In this document: piece by piece, positions 1-8,070 of the stretch
Numbering within the stretch: position 1 is the first letter of the stretch
How the letters are laid out: every line of letters starts with the position of its first letter
Assembly (NCBI GenBank): GCA_019635955.1
Contig: JAHBYL010000007.1
Span: 20,757 to 84,756, forward strand
DNA from: Parvibaculum sp.
Lineage (GTDB): Bacteria > Pseudomonadota > Alphaproteobacteria > Parvibaculales > Parvibaculaceae
Length of the DNA: 64,000 nt
Direction of reading: 5' to 3'
Notes under the pieces: generated by a model
What the model was told of the DNA's origin: nothing
Database searches by the model: none
Seen by the model: the letters and a program-made list of their open reading frames with translations, nothing else
Translations under genes and position numbers: made by a program

Positions 1-202
1 CGCACCGGCTGCGCCCTACGGGCCGCAAGCGGCGGCACTTGTCTGCATTTCCATGGGCGCAATGATGATGGCGACCTCGCTATGGGGCATTGGCGGCGAT
101 GCGATCCGCCGCTTCGTGCGTGAGCCGCGCATCATGCGTGCGATTGCCGTCGCTGCCTCGGCGCTGATGGTCGCGAGCGTCGGCGCTGCGCTTGTTCTCT
201 AG
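1..202 (+). CDS. LysE/RhtB-family exporter, C-terminal part
   Basis: The reading frame beginning at base 2 is open from the window edge to a TAG at 200-202. It gives about 66 residues: a hydrophobic stretch, a short basic segment (IRRFVREPRIMR) and a final hydrophobic helix. A basic linker before a last transmembrane helix is typical of LysE/RhtB amino-acid exporters, which act in the inner membrane. The N-terminal part lies outside the window. The stop overlaps by three bases the stop of the convergent EamA gene. The family call rests on this short tail only, so it is tentative. Confidence 0.5.
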   Translation, partial: APAAPYGPQAAALVCISMGAMMMATSLWGIGGDAIRRFVREPRIMRAIAVAASALMVASVGAALVL

Positions 203-1083
203 CCGCGCCGCCACTCGCTCACGGCGATGCCCGCAAGGATGAGGCCGAGGCCAACCAGCACACGATCCTGCAGCGCTTCGCCGAAAATCAGGTAGCCCGC
301 AATCGCGGCGAAGACGGGGACGAGATAATTGGTGAGCGAAACGAAGGTTGCGCCGGTCTTGTCCACGAGGCGGAAGAAGACGACCGCCGCAAGCCCCGTC
401 GAGAATATGCCGAGCCCGGCAATGCCGAGAAGCGACGCGGGGCTTGCCCCGGCAAGGTCCACGGGCGGCGACATGGCGGCGGCAAGCAGGGTTCCGATCA
501 ATGCGCCGGAGAGCATCACGCCGGAAGATTTTGCGAGAACCGGCATGTCAGGCATGCGCCGCGCCAGCACGTTGTTGCAGGCGAAGCAGAACGCCCCTGC
601 CAGAACGGCAAGCTGGCCCATGACCCTGTCGCTGCCAGATGCGATGCCGCCAAGGGCTGCGGGGCCGAGCACGACCACGAGACCGGCAAAGCCGATGAGA
701 AAGCCCGCAGCACGCCGGGGCGTTATGCGCTCATCCTTCAGGGCCAGATGGGCGATCAGCAGCGTGGCGAGCGGTGTGAAGCCGATCAGGATGCCCGCAA
801 GCGCAGAGGAAATATGCTGTTGGCCCCAGCTGATCGCGAGGAAGGGCAGGATGTTGCCGACCAGCGCCAGCGCGGCGAACCAGCCCCAGGCCCCCGGGCG
901 AAGCGGCAGGCGGCGCGCGACAAGCGCCAGCGGCAAAAGCAGCAGCGCCGCCGCAGCGAGCCGCCCGGCCATGGTCCATTCGGGAGCCACGGTTTCGACC
1001 GAGATCTTGGCAAAGGCGAATGCCGACCCCCAGAGGGCGACAAGTAGGCCCAGCATGAGCCAGCGTGCGGAGGCGTGCGGCAA
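199..1083 (-). CDS. EamA/DMT-family transporter
   Basis: A 294-residue, strongly hydrophobic protein with about ten predicted membrane helices in two similar halves, as expected for the drug/metabolite transporter (EamA) superfamily. The typical start (LWGSAFAFAK near residues 18-27) and a second-half helix rich in Gly/Ala are visible. Members export metabolites or amino acids across the inner membrane; the substrate cannot be read from the sequence. The frame opens with TTG at 1083, preceded by a GGGAA stretch. An in-frame ATG at 1056 is an alternative start that would drop nine residues. The gene is convergent with the LysE-like gene and divergent from serC. Confidence 0.85.
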   Translation of the reverse strand: MPHASARWLMLGLLVALWGSAFAFAKISVETVAPEWTMAGRLAAAALLLLPLALVARRLPLRPGAWGWFAALALVGNILPFLAISWGQQHISSALAGILIGFTPLATLLIAHLALKDERITPRRAAGFLIGFAGLVVVLGPAALGGIASGSDRVMGQLAVLAGAFCFACNNVLARRMPDMPVLAKSSGVMLSGALIGTLLAAAMSPPVDLAGASPASLLGIAGLGIFSTGLAAVVFFRLVDKTGATFVSLTNYLVPVFAAIAGYLIFGEALQDRVLVGLGLILAGIAVSEWRRG

Positions 1084-1199
1084 GGGTGATTCCCGGTTGA
1101 GGTGCCGTTCGGAGGGGCCCCGCGGCAGGTGTCATGAAGATAATTCCCCGGCTTCCTGCGGGTTCCGCAGGCCGTGAATTTCCGTCGCGGGGGCGTCAT

Positions 1200-1228
1200 T
1201 TGACTTGGGATGGGGAGAGGCATATACG
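1200..1228 (+). promoter_or_regulatory. Probable sigma-70 promoter of serC-serA
   Basis: TTGACT at 1200-1205 and TATACG at 1223-1228 are separated by exactly 17 bases. Transcription from here would start around 1235, just before the two hairpins of the serC leader. That placement, with the promoter directly before the conserved leader RNA, supports the call. Confidence 0.65.
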
Positions 1229-1230
1229 CA

Positions 1231-1280
1231 GCGGCGGGACACCCCTCCCCACCGAGGGGCAGCTATCTGAAAGGGTAGGT
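1231..1280 (+). ncRNA. serC leader RNA motif
   Basis: Two hairpins lie between the promoter and serC. The first pairs CCCCT (1242-1246) with AGGGG (1255-1259). The second pairs CTATCT (1263-1268) with GGGTAG (1273-1278) around a GAAA tetraloop. The second stem contains the AAGGG that would serve as ribosome binding site for the ATG at 1286. This matches what I recall of the 'serC motif', a conserved two-hairpin RNA found upstream of serC in Rhizobiales. Control of translation start is an inference from the overlap with the ribosome binding site; no ligand is known to me. Confidence 0.7.
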
Positions 1281-1285
1281 TGCAA

Positions 1286-2458
1286 ATGACCGCCACTGAG
1301 CGTCCGGCTGTGCGTCCGGCCAATCCGCACTTCTCCTCCGGCCCTTGCGCCAAGCGCCCCGGCTGGTCCGTCAAAAATCTCGAACATGCCCTCGTTGGCC
1401 GCAGCCACCGGTCGAAGCCCGGCAAGGCGCGCATCGTCGAGACGATCGACAAGACCCGCGCCATTCTCGGTGTACCCGCGGATTACCGCATCGGCATCGT
1501 GCCCGCTTCCGATACCGGCGCCGTCGAAATGGCGCTCTGGTCGCTGCTCGGTGCGCGCGGCGTCGACATGCTTGCCTGGGAGAGCTTCGGCGAAGGCTGG
1601 GTCACGGATGTCGTGAAACAGCTCAAGCTCAAGGACACCCGCGTTCTCAAGGCGCCTTACGGCCAGCTCCCGAATCTCGCGGAAGTCAATTTCGACAATG
1701 ACGTCGTCTTTACCTGGAACGGCACCACCTCCGGTGTGCGCGTACCGAATGGCGACTGGATCGCGGCGGACCGCAAGGGCCTCACGATCTGCGACGCGAC
1801 GTCCGCCGCCTTCGCGCAGGATCTTCCCTGGCCGAAGCTCGATGTCGTCACCTATTCCTGGCAGAAGGTGCTGGGCGGCGAGGCCGCGCATGGCATCCTG
1901 ATCCTCAGCCCCCGCGCGGTCGAACGGCTCGAGAGCTACACGCCCGCCTGGCCCATGCCGAAGATTTTCCGCATGACCAAGGGCGGAAAGCTCATCGAAG
2001 GCATCTTCAAGGGCGAGACGATCAATACCCCGTCCATGATCTGCGTCGAGGATTATCTCGATGCGCTGAACTGGGCCGACTCGATCGGCGGCCTCAAGTC
2101 GCTCATCGCGCGCGCGGATGCGAATGCCGCCGTGATCGCCGAATGGGCGGGCCGGACCCCCTGGGCCGAATTCCTCGCCGAAAAGGTCGAGACACGCTCG
2201 AATACCTCCGTCTGCCTCAAGATCGTCGATCCCCGCGTCACCGCGCTCGACGAGGAAGCGCAGGTGGCCTTTGCCAAGAAGATCGCCGATCTTCTCGACA
2301 AGGAAGGCGTCGCCAACGACATCGCAGGTTACCGGGATGCGCCGGCGGGTCTGCGTATCTGGGCGGGTGCCACGGTCGAGACCGCCGACATGCGCGCGCT
2401 GATGCCCTGGCTCGACTGGGCCTTTGCGCAAGCCATCGCCTCGCTCGAAACGGCGTGA
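1286..2458 (+). CDS. serC: Phosphoserine aminotransferase
   Basis: A 390-residue PLP-dependent class V aminotransferase that converts 3-phosphohydroxypyruvate plus glutamate to phosphoserine, the second step of serine synthesis. The PLP lysine is expected at about residue 194 (SWQKVLGGE) and the pyridine-binding Asp at about 170 (CDATSA). Length and these motifs fit the alphaproteobacterial/Methanosarcina-type SerC, not the E. coli type. The ATG at 1286 is preferred over an in-frame TTG at 1280 because the GGG of the leader lies in front of it. serA follows about 160 bases downstream, so promoter and leader RNA probably serve both genes. Confidence 0.95.
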   Translation: MTATERPAVRPANPHFSSGPCAKRPGWSVKNLEHALVGRSHRSKPGKARIVETIDKTRAILGVPADYRIGIVPASDTGAVEMALWSLLGARGVDMLAWESFGEGWVTDVVKQLKLKDTRVLKAPYGQLPNLAEVNFDNDVVFTWNGTTSGVRVPNGDWIAADRKGLTICDATSAAFAQDLPWPKLDVVTYSWQKVLGGEAAHGILILSPRAVERLESYTPAWPMPKIFRMTKGGKLIEGIFKGETINTPSMICVEDYLDALNWADSIGGLKSLIARADANAAVIAEWAGRTPWAEFLAEKVETRSNTSVCLKIVDPRVTALDEEAQVAFAKKIADLLDKEGVANDIAGYRDAPAGLRIWAGATVETADMRALMPWLDWAFAQAIASLETA

Positions 2459-2486
2459 ACTGAACTCACTACGATTGAACCCTTTT

Positions 2487-2602
2487 GTCGTCATTGCCGC
2501 GCCGGACCGCAGGTCCGTGACCCGGCAATCCAGAGCGCCGATCCCGGAGAGTGCGGTTCTGGATGCCCGGCCCCTTCAAATGCAGGCGGCGGGCATGACG
2601 AG
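2487..2602. repeat. Palindromic intergenic repeat, copy 1
   Basis: The spacer between serC and serA is bounded by CGTCATTGCC (2489-2498) and GGGCATGACG (2591-2600), which are near inverted repeats. Inside lie a hairpin (CGGACC/GGTCCG) and an outer pair CAATCCAGA / TCTGGATG. The same architecture (ATGAC, GC-rich hairpin, ATCCA, spacer, TGGAT, GC-rich hairpin, ATGAC) recurs at 21441-21530. It resembles the REP/BIME-like palindromes common in Rhizobiales intergenic regions. No coding frame is evident in it. Confidence 0.65.
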
Positions 2603-2622
2603 TAGATTAGATGGAGGCTCGA

Positions 2623-4200
2623 ATGCCCAAGGTTCTGATTTCCGACAGCCTGTCCCCCGCCGCCGTGCAGATATTCAAGGATCGCGGCATCGAGGTGGAT
2701 GTGAAGACCGGTCTCGACCGCGATCAGCTCATCGAGATCATCGGTGAGTATGATGGTCTCGCCATCCGCTCTGCCACCAAGGTCACGCCGCCCGTTCTCG
2801 CTGCGGCTAAGAAGCTGAAAGTCGTCGGCCGCGCCGGCATCGGCGTCGACAATGTCGATCTTCCGGCGGCAACGGCGGCTGGCGTCATTGTGATGAACAC
2901 GCCGTTCGGCAACTCGATCACCACTGCCGAACATGCGATCTCCCTGATGCTCTCGCTCGCCCGCGATATTCCGCAGGCCAATGCTTCCACGCATGCGGGC
3001 AAGTGGGAGAAGTCGAAATTCATGGGCGTCGAAGTCACGGCCAAGACGCTCGGTGTCATCGGCTGCGGCAATATCGGCTCCATCGTGGCCGATCGCGGCC
3101 TCGGCCTTCGCATGAAGGTCATCGCCTTCGATCCGTTCCTCACGCCCGAGCGCGCGCAGGATCTCGGCGTGGAGAAGGTCGACCTCGACGAGCTTCTGAA
3201 GCGCGCCGACTTCATCACGCTGCACACGCCGCTCACGGACAAGACTCGTAACATCCTGAACGCCGAGAATCTCGCGAAGTGCAAGAAGGGCGTGCGGATC
3301 GTCAATTGCGCGCGTGGCGGGCTCATCGTCGAGGCGGATCTCAAGGCCGCTATCGAGAGCGGCCATGTCGCGGGCGCGGCGCTCGACGTTTTCGAGGAAG
3401 AGCCGGCGAAGTCGAACCCGCTTTTCGGCATGGAGCAGGTAATCTGCACGCCGCATCTCGGCGCTTCCACCAATGAAGCGCAGGAGAACGTCGCGCTTCA
3501 GGTTGCCGAACAGATGTCGGACTACCTCCTCTCGGGCGCGATCACGAATTCGGTCAACGTGCCGTCGGTTTCTGCCGAAGAAGCGCCGAAGCTCACGCCG
3601 TTCCTCACGCTCGCGCAGCAGCTCGGCTCCTTCGCCGGGCAGCTCACAGAGACGGGTATCTCCGCCGTTACCATCGAATATTCCGGCGATGTCGCGGATA
3701 TGAATACGCGCGTTCTCACCAATGCTGCGCTCACGGGTCTTCTCAAGCCGCAGCTCGAAGACGTGAACATGGTCTCCGCCCCGGTCATTGCCAAGGACCG
3801 CGACATCAAGGTTGCCGAAGTGAAGCTCGAGCAGCAGGGCGCCTATGAAACCTATATCCGCCTCATCGTGAAGACGGAGCGGCAGGAGCGCGCCGTCGCC
3901 GGCACCGTCTTCTCGGGCGGTCTGCCTCGCATCATCCAGGTTAAGGGCGTCAACATGGAAGCCACGCTTGGCCGTCACATGCTCTATGTGACGAATATCG
4001 ACAAGCCGGGCTTCATCGGCGCGCTCGGTTCGCTGCTCGGCAAGGCGGGCATCAACATTGCGAATTTCAATCTGGGCCGCGAAAAGGCGGGCGGCGATGC
4101 CATCTGTCTCATCGAGGTGGATGCGGAGGTCCCGGCCGAAATCCTCGCGGAAATCCAGGCCTTGCCGCATGTGGTGCAGGTAAAGGCGCTGAGTTTCTGA
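2623..4200 (+). CDS. serA: D-3-phosphoglycerate dehydrogenase
   Basis: A 525-residue enzyme catalysing the first committed step of serine synthesis, the NAD-dependent oxidation of 3-phosphoglycerate. The Rossmann motif GVIGCGNIG is near residues 144-152, and the catalytic Arg, Glu and His lie near 231 (CARGG), 260 and 278 (TPHLG). An intervening domain and a C-terminal ACT domain (about 450-525) make it the long form, which in some species is feedback-inhibited by serine. The ATG at 2623 is chosen over one at 2611 because GGAGG (2613-2617) precedes it at a normal distance. It ends at a strong terminator. Confidence 0.96.
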   Translation: MPKVLISDSLSPAAVQIFKDRGIEVDVKTGLDRDQLIEIIGEYDGLAIRSATKVTPPVLAAAKKLKVVGRAGIGVDNVDLPAATAAGVIVMNTPFGNSITTAEHAISLMLSLARDIPQANASTHAGKWEKSKFMGVEVTAKTLGVIGCGNIGSIVADRGLGLRMKVIAFDPFLTPERAQDLGVEKVDLDELLKRADFITLHTPLTDKTRNILNAENLAKCKKGVRIVNCARGGLIVEADLKAAIESGHVAGAALDVFEEEPAKSNPLFGMEQVICTPHLGASTNEAQENVALQVAEQMSDYLLSGAITNSVNVPSVSAEEAPKLTPFLTLAQQLGSFAGQLTETGISAVTIEYSGDVADMNTRVLTNAALTGLLKPQLEDVNMVSAPVIAKDRDIKVAEVKLEQQGAYETYIRLIVKTERQERAVAGTVFSGGLPRIIQVKGVNMEATLGRHMLYVTNIDKPGFIGALGSLLGKAGINIANFNLGREKAGGDAICLIEVDAEVPAEILAEIQALPHVVQVKALSF

Positions 4201-4226
4201 CACTCAGATGTCATATAGAATCGAAA

Positions 4227-4256
4227 GGCGGGCCCCTGCGGGCCCGCCATTTTTCT
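4227..4256 (+). terminator. Rho-independent terminator of serA
   Basis: A perfect nine-base stem, GGCGGGCCC (4227-4235) with GGGCCCGCC (4240-4248), around CTGC, followed by ATTTTTCTTT. Confidence 0.9.
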
Positions 4257-4328
4257 TTCCGGTAATACTCTCTTAACCAAGTGAAGCCGAGACTATCCCC
4301 TAGTGTTGCGTATTGCCGGGGGGCATAA

Positions 4329-4823
4329 ATGTCTAATCGGTTGAACGGGTTCCGTGACCCGAGGTTGGCCTTTCTCTTCGATTACTGGTGCAGGAAGAGG
4401 GGCGAGCGCGTTGCAGCGTCGCGTATGGATCTGCTGCCATCCGAGATCAAATCCTTTTTGCCGATCATGAATCTGATCGATGTGAATCGCGATCCTTTGC
4501 AGTTCCGGCACCGGCTGGTCGGCACCGAGATCGTGGATCAACTTGGCCGGGATGTGACGGGCGCCTTTGTGTCGCCGGAGCTTTACGGAAATGCATTCCC
4601 GCAGATATTCGATGCGCTCCGCGCCGTTGTAGAAGAAGTACAGCCTTATGCGCGGCGGACACGGCTTTCATGGCACGACCGGAACTGGCTGTGCGCGGAG
4701 TCGATCGTGCTTCCGCTCATCGACAGCACCGGCGAAGTCAACATGGTGCTGCGCGCGGCGAGCTACTTCACAGATACGCGAGCGGTGGATGGCGACGGCG
4801 AGGTCTGGCCGCTCGCGGCATGA
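4329..4823 (+). CDS. PAS-domain protein, PAS_5 (DUF1457) type
   Basis: A 164-residue soluble protein. The order of motifs (a DLLPSEIKSFLPIMNLIDV segment near 38-56, FRHRLVGTEI near 63-72, then GRDVTG) is that of the PAS_5 family, common as stand-alone proteins in Alphaproteobacteria. PAS domains sense small ligands or redox state, but no output domain is attached, so partner and signal are unknown. The start ATG follows GGGGGGCAT. It stands alone after the serA terminator and is convergent with the pentapeptide-repeat gene, two bases apart. Confidence 0.75.
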   Translation: MSNRLNGFRDPRLAFLFDYWCRKRGERVAASRMDLLPSEIKSFLPIMNLIDVNRDPLQFRHRLVGTEIVDQLGRDVTGAFVSPELYGNAFPQIFDALRAVVEEVQPYARRTRLSWHDRNWLCAESIVLPLIDSTGEVNMVLRAASYFTDTRAVDGDGEVWPLAA

Positions 4824-4825
4824 TG

Positions 4826-5491
4826 TCAGTCCGTGGCGGGCGCGCAGCGCGGTATGCTCAATCCCGGCGGCAGGATCGTCTTTTCATCGCCGCAGGCCTT
4901 GGCGAGCTGTGCGTTCGACAAGCCGGTCGCACGGGTAAAATCCGCACCGCTCAGATTGGCGCCTGTGAGGTCCACGCTGCCTAGATGCGCGTGATGAAAA
5001 ATGGCGTTCCGCGCATCGACATCGCGGAACGAGAGCCGGTTCACGAATTCGATGATGCGCAGATTGGCGCCGCGGAGGTCTGCACCGGTGAAATCCGCGT
5101 AGTGCATGCGCGCCGCGTCGAGCCGCGCGTTCTGCAGCTTGGCATTGCGGAAGCTCGTCCGGGTCAGATCCGAGCCCGAAAGATTGGCGCCTGAAAGATT
5201 GGCGCCGTCGAGCTTAGACCGGGTGAGATGAATGCCCGTCATTTCCGCGCCTCGGAGCATCGCACCTGTCAGGTCGGTGCGTTGAAAGGCGGCGAGGCGC
5301 AGAAAATGTCCGTCGAAATTGGCCCCGCTCAAATCGCATTTCTCGCAGTTGACGATCGTCTTGAACTGCTTTGCCGAAATCTCGGCGACACGCGCTGCAA
5401 CATCGGGCGTCATCTCGGCTGAAGCCTCGGCGGAGAGAGGCGCTGTCGCGAGAAGCGGGAGGACGAGTAGGGCCTTCTTCAGTTGTCTCAT
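4826..5491 (-). CDS. Exported pentapeptide-repeat protein
   Basis: A 221-residue protein with a clear signal peptide (basic start, hydrophobic core, cleavage near the Ala-rich TAPLSAEASA around residue 25). From about residue 56 onward runs a long series of A(D/N)LXX repeats (for example LSGANFDG, LTGAMLRG, LSGSDLTR, LRGANLRI), predicted to fold as a right-handed quadrilateral beta-helix. Such proteins often act by protein-protein contact; no specific function can be named. Export to the periplasm is less usual than a cytoplasmic location. It is the last gene of the pirin-osmC operon, seven bases after osmC. Confidence 0.85.
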   Translation of the reverse strand: MRQLKKALLVLPLLATAPLSAEASAEMTPDVAARVAEISAKQFKTIVNCEKCDLSGANFDGHFLRLAAFQRTDLTGAMLRGAEMTGIHLTRSKLDGANLSGANLSGSDLTRTSFRNAKLQNARLDAARMHYADFTGADLRGANLRIIEFVNRLSFRDVDARNAIFHHAHLGSVDLTGANLSGADFTRATGLSNAQLAKACGDEKTILPPGLSIPRCAPATD

Positions 5492-5498
5492 TTCCGCG

Positions 5499-5888
5499 TC
5501 ACTTGAACATCGTTGAAATTGTCAGGCTGCGCTTCAGCGTTTTCGTCACCGGCGTCTTCTCGATGATGTCGCGAATGCGCTCCATCTGCTCGTTGGCTAA
5601 TCTTTCGCTAAAACCTATCACACGCTCGATGCTCTCGTTTCCCTCCTTGTCGCGTTTGAAGGAAAGGTCCGCCGTGATCGTGCCGAGCGACCAGCCCTTG
5701 CGATCCGCATAGAGGCGCAGTGTGGCCGAAGTGCAGGCAGCGAGCGAGGCGACCAGCAATTCGTACGGCGCCGGTCCCTTGTCCGTGCCGTGATTGCTTT
5801 CCGGTTCGTCTGCGGTCATGCGGTGCTGGCGGGCTTCCATTTCCTGAAAGACGCTTTCCTTGCTCACGAGATGCACGTGTGTCGCCAT
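5499..5888 (-). CDS. OsmC-family peroxide-reductase-like protein
   Basis: A 129-residue OsmC/Ohr-type protein. The conserved segment PAPYELLVASLAACTSATL (about 44-62) carries the family Cys, and a Gln/Asn-containing end follows; Glu replaces the Arg/Cys pattern of true Ohr. OsmC-type proteins reduce organic hydroperoxides with two cysteines. I see only one obvious conserved Cys, so this belongs to the broader YhfA-like group, whose function is less clear. The ATG at 5888 has a GGAG upstream, and the longer frame is rejected because it runs into the pirin gene. It is two bases downstream of the pirin gene and presumably co-transcribed. Confidence 0.82.
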   Translation of the reverse strand: MATHVHLVSKESVFQEMEARQHRMTADEPESNHGTDKGPAPYELLVASLAACTSATLRLYADRKGWSLGTITADLSFKRDKEGNESIERVIGFSERLANEQMERIRDIIEKTPVTKTLKRSLTISTMFK

Positions 5889-5890
5889 GT

Positions 5891-6808
5891 TCAACGCTCC
5901 GGTAAGGGGATGAATTCGGTTTCGCCCGGCACCGGCTTGAAGCGGCCTTCCGCCCAGTCTTCTTTCGCCTGTTCGATCCGCTCGCGGCTCGAGGAAACGA
6001 AGTTCCACCAGATATGGCGCGGGCCTTCCAGCGCGGCGCCGCCAAGCAGCATCATGCGTGCCTTCGTTGCGGCCTTGATTGTGATGCGGTCGCCAGGCCG
6101 GAAGATCAGAAGTTGAGGTCCTTCGAAGGTTTCGCCTGCAATCTCCACCGCGCCATCGGCCACATAGATTGCGCGCTCTTCGTAGTCGGGATCGAGAGGC
6201 GCGATGCTGCCTGCTTCCAGTGCGAGATCGGCATAGAACCAGTCGGAGAGCGTCTTCACGGGCGAGCGTTTGCCGAAGACGTCGCCTGCGATAATGCGCG
6301 CGGTCACGCCGCCATCCGTGACCACCGGCAGATCCGTTTCCGGATAGTGCTGGAAGCCGGGATCGGTTTCCTCAAGCGCCTTCGGCAGGGCGATCCAGCT
6401 CTGCATGCCGAAAACGCGCTGACCTTTCTTGCGCTGCGCATCCGGCGAGCGTTCCGAATGAGCGATTCCGCGTCCCGCCGTCATCAGGTTCATTGCGCCC
6501 GGCAATATTTCGAGCGCATTGCCCTCGCTGTCGCGATGCATGATGGCGCCATCGAAAAGATAGGTGACGGTTGCAAGGCCGATATGGGGATGCGGCCGTA
6601 CATCCATACCGATGCCGGGCTGCATGGAGGCCGGGCCCATCTGGTCGAGAAAGATGAACGGGCCGACCATCTGCCGCCTTGCCTGCGGCAGCGCACGGCG
6701 TACCTCGAAATTGCCGATATCGCGAGCGCGCGGCACGATAGCGAAATCGAGCGCATCGCAGGACTTCCTGTCGCCCGGTTCGGGGTCCTTGTCGGGTAGC
6801 CAGCTCAT
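5891..6808 (-). CDS. Pirin-family protein
   Basis: A 305-residue bicupin protein. The N-terminal cupin contains the family metal-ligand pattern HPHIGLATVTYLFDG with a second His and a Glu (MHRDSEGN, then GRGIAHSE). The C-terminal cupin binds no obvious metal. Bacterial pirins include quercetin 2,3-dioxygenases and redox-responsive regulators; the substrate here is unknown. Start ATG at 6808 follows AAGGAG by eight bases. It leads a three-gene operon with an OsmC-like and a pentapeptide-repeat gene, which hints at stress response. Confidence 0.88.
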   Translation of the reverse strand: MSWLPDKDPEPGDRKSCDALDFAIVPRARDIGNFEVRRALPQARRQMVGPFIFLDQMGPASMQPGIGMDVRPHPHIGLATVTYLFDGAIMHRDSEGNALEILPGAMNLMTAGRGIAHSERSPDAQRKKGQRVFGMQSWIALPKALEETDPGFQHYPETDLPVVTDGGVTARIIAGDVFGKRSPVKTLSDWFYADLALEAGSIAPLDPDYEERAIYVADGAVEIAGETFEGPQLLIFRPGDRITIKAATKARMMLLGGAALEGPRHIWWNFVSSSRERIEQAKEDWAEGRFKPVPGETEFIPLPER

Positions 6809-6942
6809 GCCATGCACTCCTTGGGCCGGTGACTTTCGCAGCATGAAGTATAGATGAGATCACGCCGTCTTCAGGCAAGAAATCGTGGACGCGGCGACAT
6901 CTTGCTTTAATCTTGCGGGGCTGACGTGAGGGGTTGGGGCAT

Positions 6943-8055
6943 ATGAAACACGGACTGCTTCTCAGCATATTCGCGCTTGTTCTGCTGTCATGTGCGGAGC
7001 CGGGCCAGCCGCGCCGCGCCTTTGTGGCCCCGTCGCAATCCGACAATCTCGCAGCGGTCATTGCGGATATTCAGACGGCGGATGCGCGGGCACGCGACGG
7101 CGACGTGACCGGTATCATGGCGCTCCCCCATAATGTTGACGTTCTCACGCGCGCGATCGATAGCGGAGGGGTGCAGGGCGATGCGATGGCCACGCTCCGT
7201 TATTATCGCGGGCTCGGGCGGCAGTTGCTCGTTCGCCTGAACGAGAGCCTGAAACTCCCCTTCGACAGGGAGATGGCCGAAGGCGCGCTGGCGGATTTTC
7301 TCGCCGTGGCGGATGCGGCCGGCGATGATCCGTCGCGCGTGCCGATGAAAGCGAATGCAATTTTCAGCGCGGCGCAAGTAACCGCCGGGGTGCTCGGCGA
7401 CAGGCCGAAAGGTTATGAATATTTCCGCCAATGCGCGGCTATGAAGCAGGCGGGGTGTCAGAACGTCATGGCGGTCGCCATGCTGACCGGGACCGAGGGG
7501 ATTCCTCGCGACATCAACGGTGCACTTGCCATGCACAAGGAAGTCTATGACACCGGAATCGGGTACACGTGCGCGGGCAGCTACTCGGCCCGGTCCATCG
7601 CATTCATCGTGCATTTCACGGACGCTTCACTCGATGACCGGTCCGGACTGGATTGGCTGCGCCGTGCCAGCGGGCTGGCGGATCAGGTCAAGGCGCGCGC
7701 GGGGGGATTGGATGTCTGCAACACCCTGTCATACAGGATCGACGAGTATCTCATGCGGCTCGAAGCCGAGCAAAGAGAAGACGAGCTGCTGAGTCCTCTC
7801 CAAGGCAGCGACAGTCCGCTGAGACCCGTCGTTCTGGACTATCTGCTCGGCAAGGCGAGCGATACCGCCTATACGGCCGAACTGGGCAAGATGGACGCGC
7901 CCTCCCGCTGCGGCTATGCCTTCCTCGGCCTCTGGAAATCGTCGATCGATGGAAACGCGGGTGCCGCCCGGAGCTATCGTTCCATCCTGGCCGAGAAGCC
8001 GGACGAACTCGCCTGCGCATCCAATCTCGTCTATGCCGAGCGGCTGATGCGGTAG
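6943..8055 (+). CDS. Cys-rich helical lipoprotein, paralog 1
   Basis: A 370-residue predicted lipoprotein with a lipobox (LLSC, modified Cys near residue 18). I do not recognise a named family. The mature part looks all-helical and includes Sel1/TPR-like stretches with paired Cys (FRQCAAMKQAGCQN, then YTCAGS), and six Cys that are all kept in the next gene. The nearest analogy is the disulfide-stabilised Sel1 proteins such as the Helicobacter Hcp group. It probably sits on the periplasmic side of a membrane. The ATG at 6943 is used; an upstream in-frame TTG lacks support. It is 15 bases from its paralog, so one transcript is likely. Confidence 0.75.
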   Translation: MKHGLLLSIFALVLLSCAEPGQPRRAFVAPSQSDNLAAVIADIQTADARARDGDVTGIMALPHNVDVLTRAIDSGGVQGDAMATLRYYRGLGRQLLVRLNESLKLPFDREMAEGALADFLAVADAAGDDPSRVPMKANAIFSAAQVTAGVLGDRPKGYEYFRQCAAMKQAGCQNVMAVAMLTGTEGIPRDINGALAMHKEVYDTGIGYTCAGSYSARSIAFIVHFTDASLDDRSGLDWLRRASGLADQVKARAGGLDVCNTLSYRIDEYLMRLEAEQREDELLSPLQGSDSPLRPVVLDYLLGKASDTAYTAELGKMDAPSRCGYAFLGLWKSSIDGNAGAARSYRSILAEKPDELACASNLVYAERLMR

Positions 8056-8070
8056 CTGCCTGGAGACATC

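Noticed and set aside
1196..2494. Long minus-strand frame opposite serC (432 codons)
   Set aside because: It lies entirely antisense to a well-conserved gene, and its composition (Arg/Asp/Gly-rich) is that of a shadow frame in GC-rich DNA.
2491..4203. 570-codon minus-strand frame opposite serA
   Set aside because: It mirrors serA completely and has no recognisable domain; this is a third-position GC artefact.
5891..6057. A longer N-terminus for the OsmC-like protein
   Set aside because: The extension would overlap the pirin gene by about 120 bases; the ATG at 5888 has a good ribosome binding site and starts at the conserved part.
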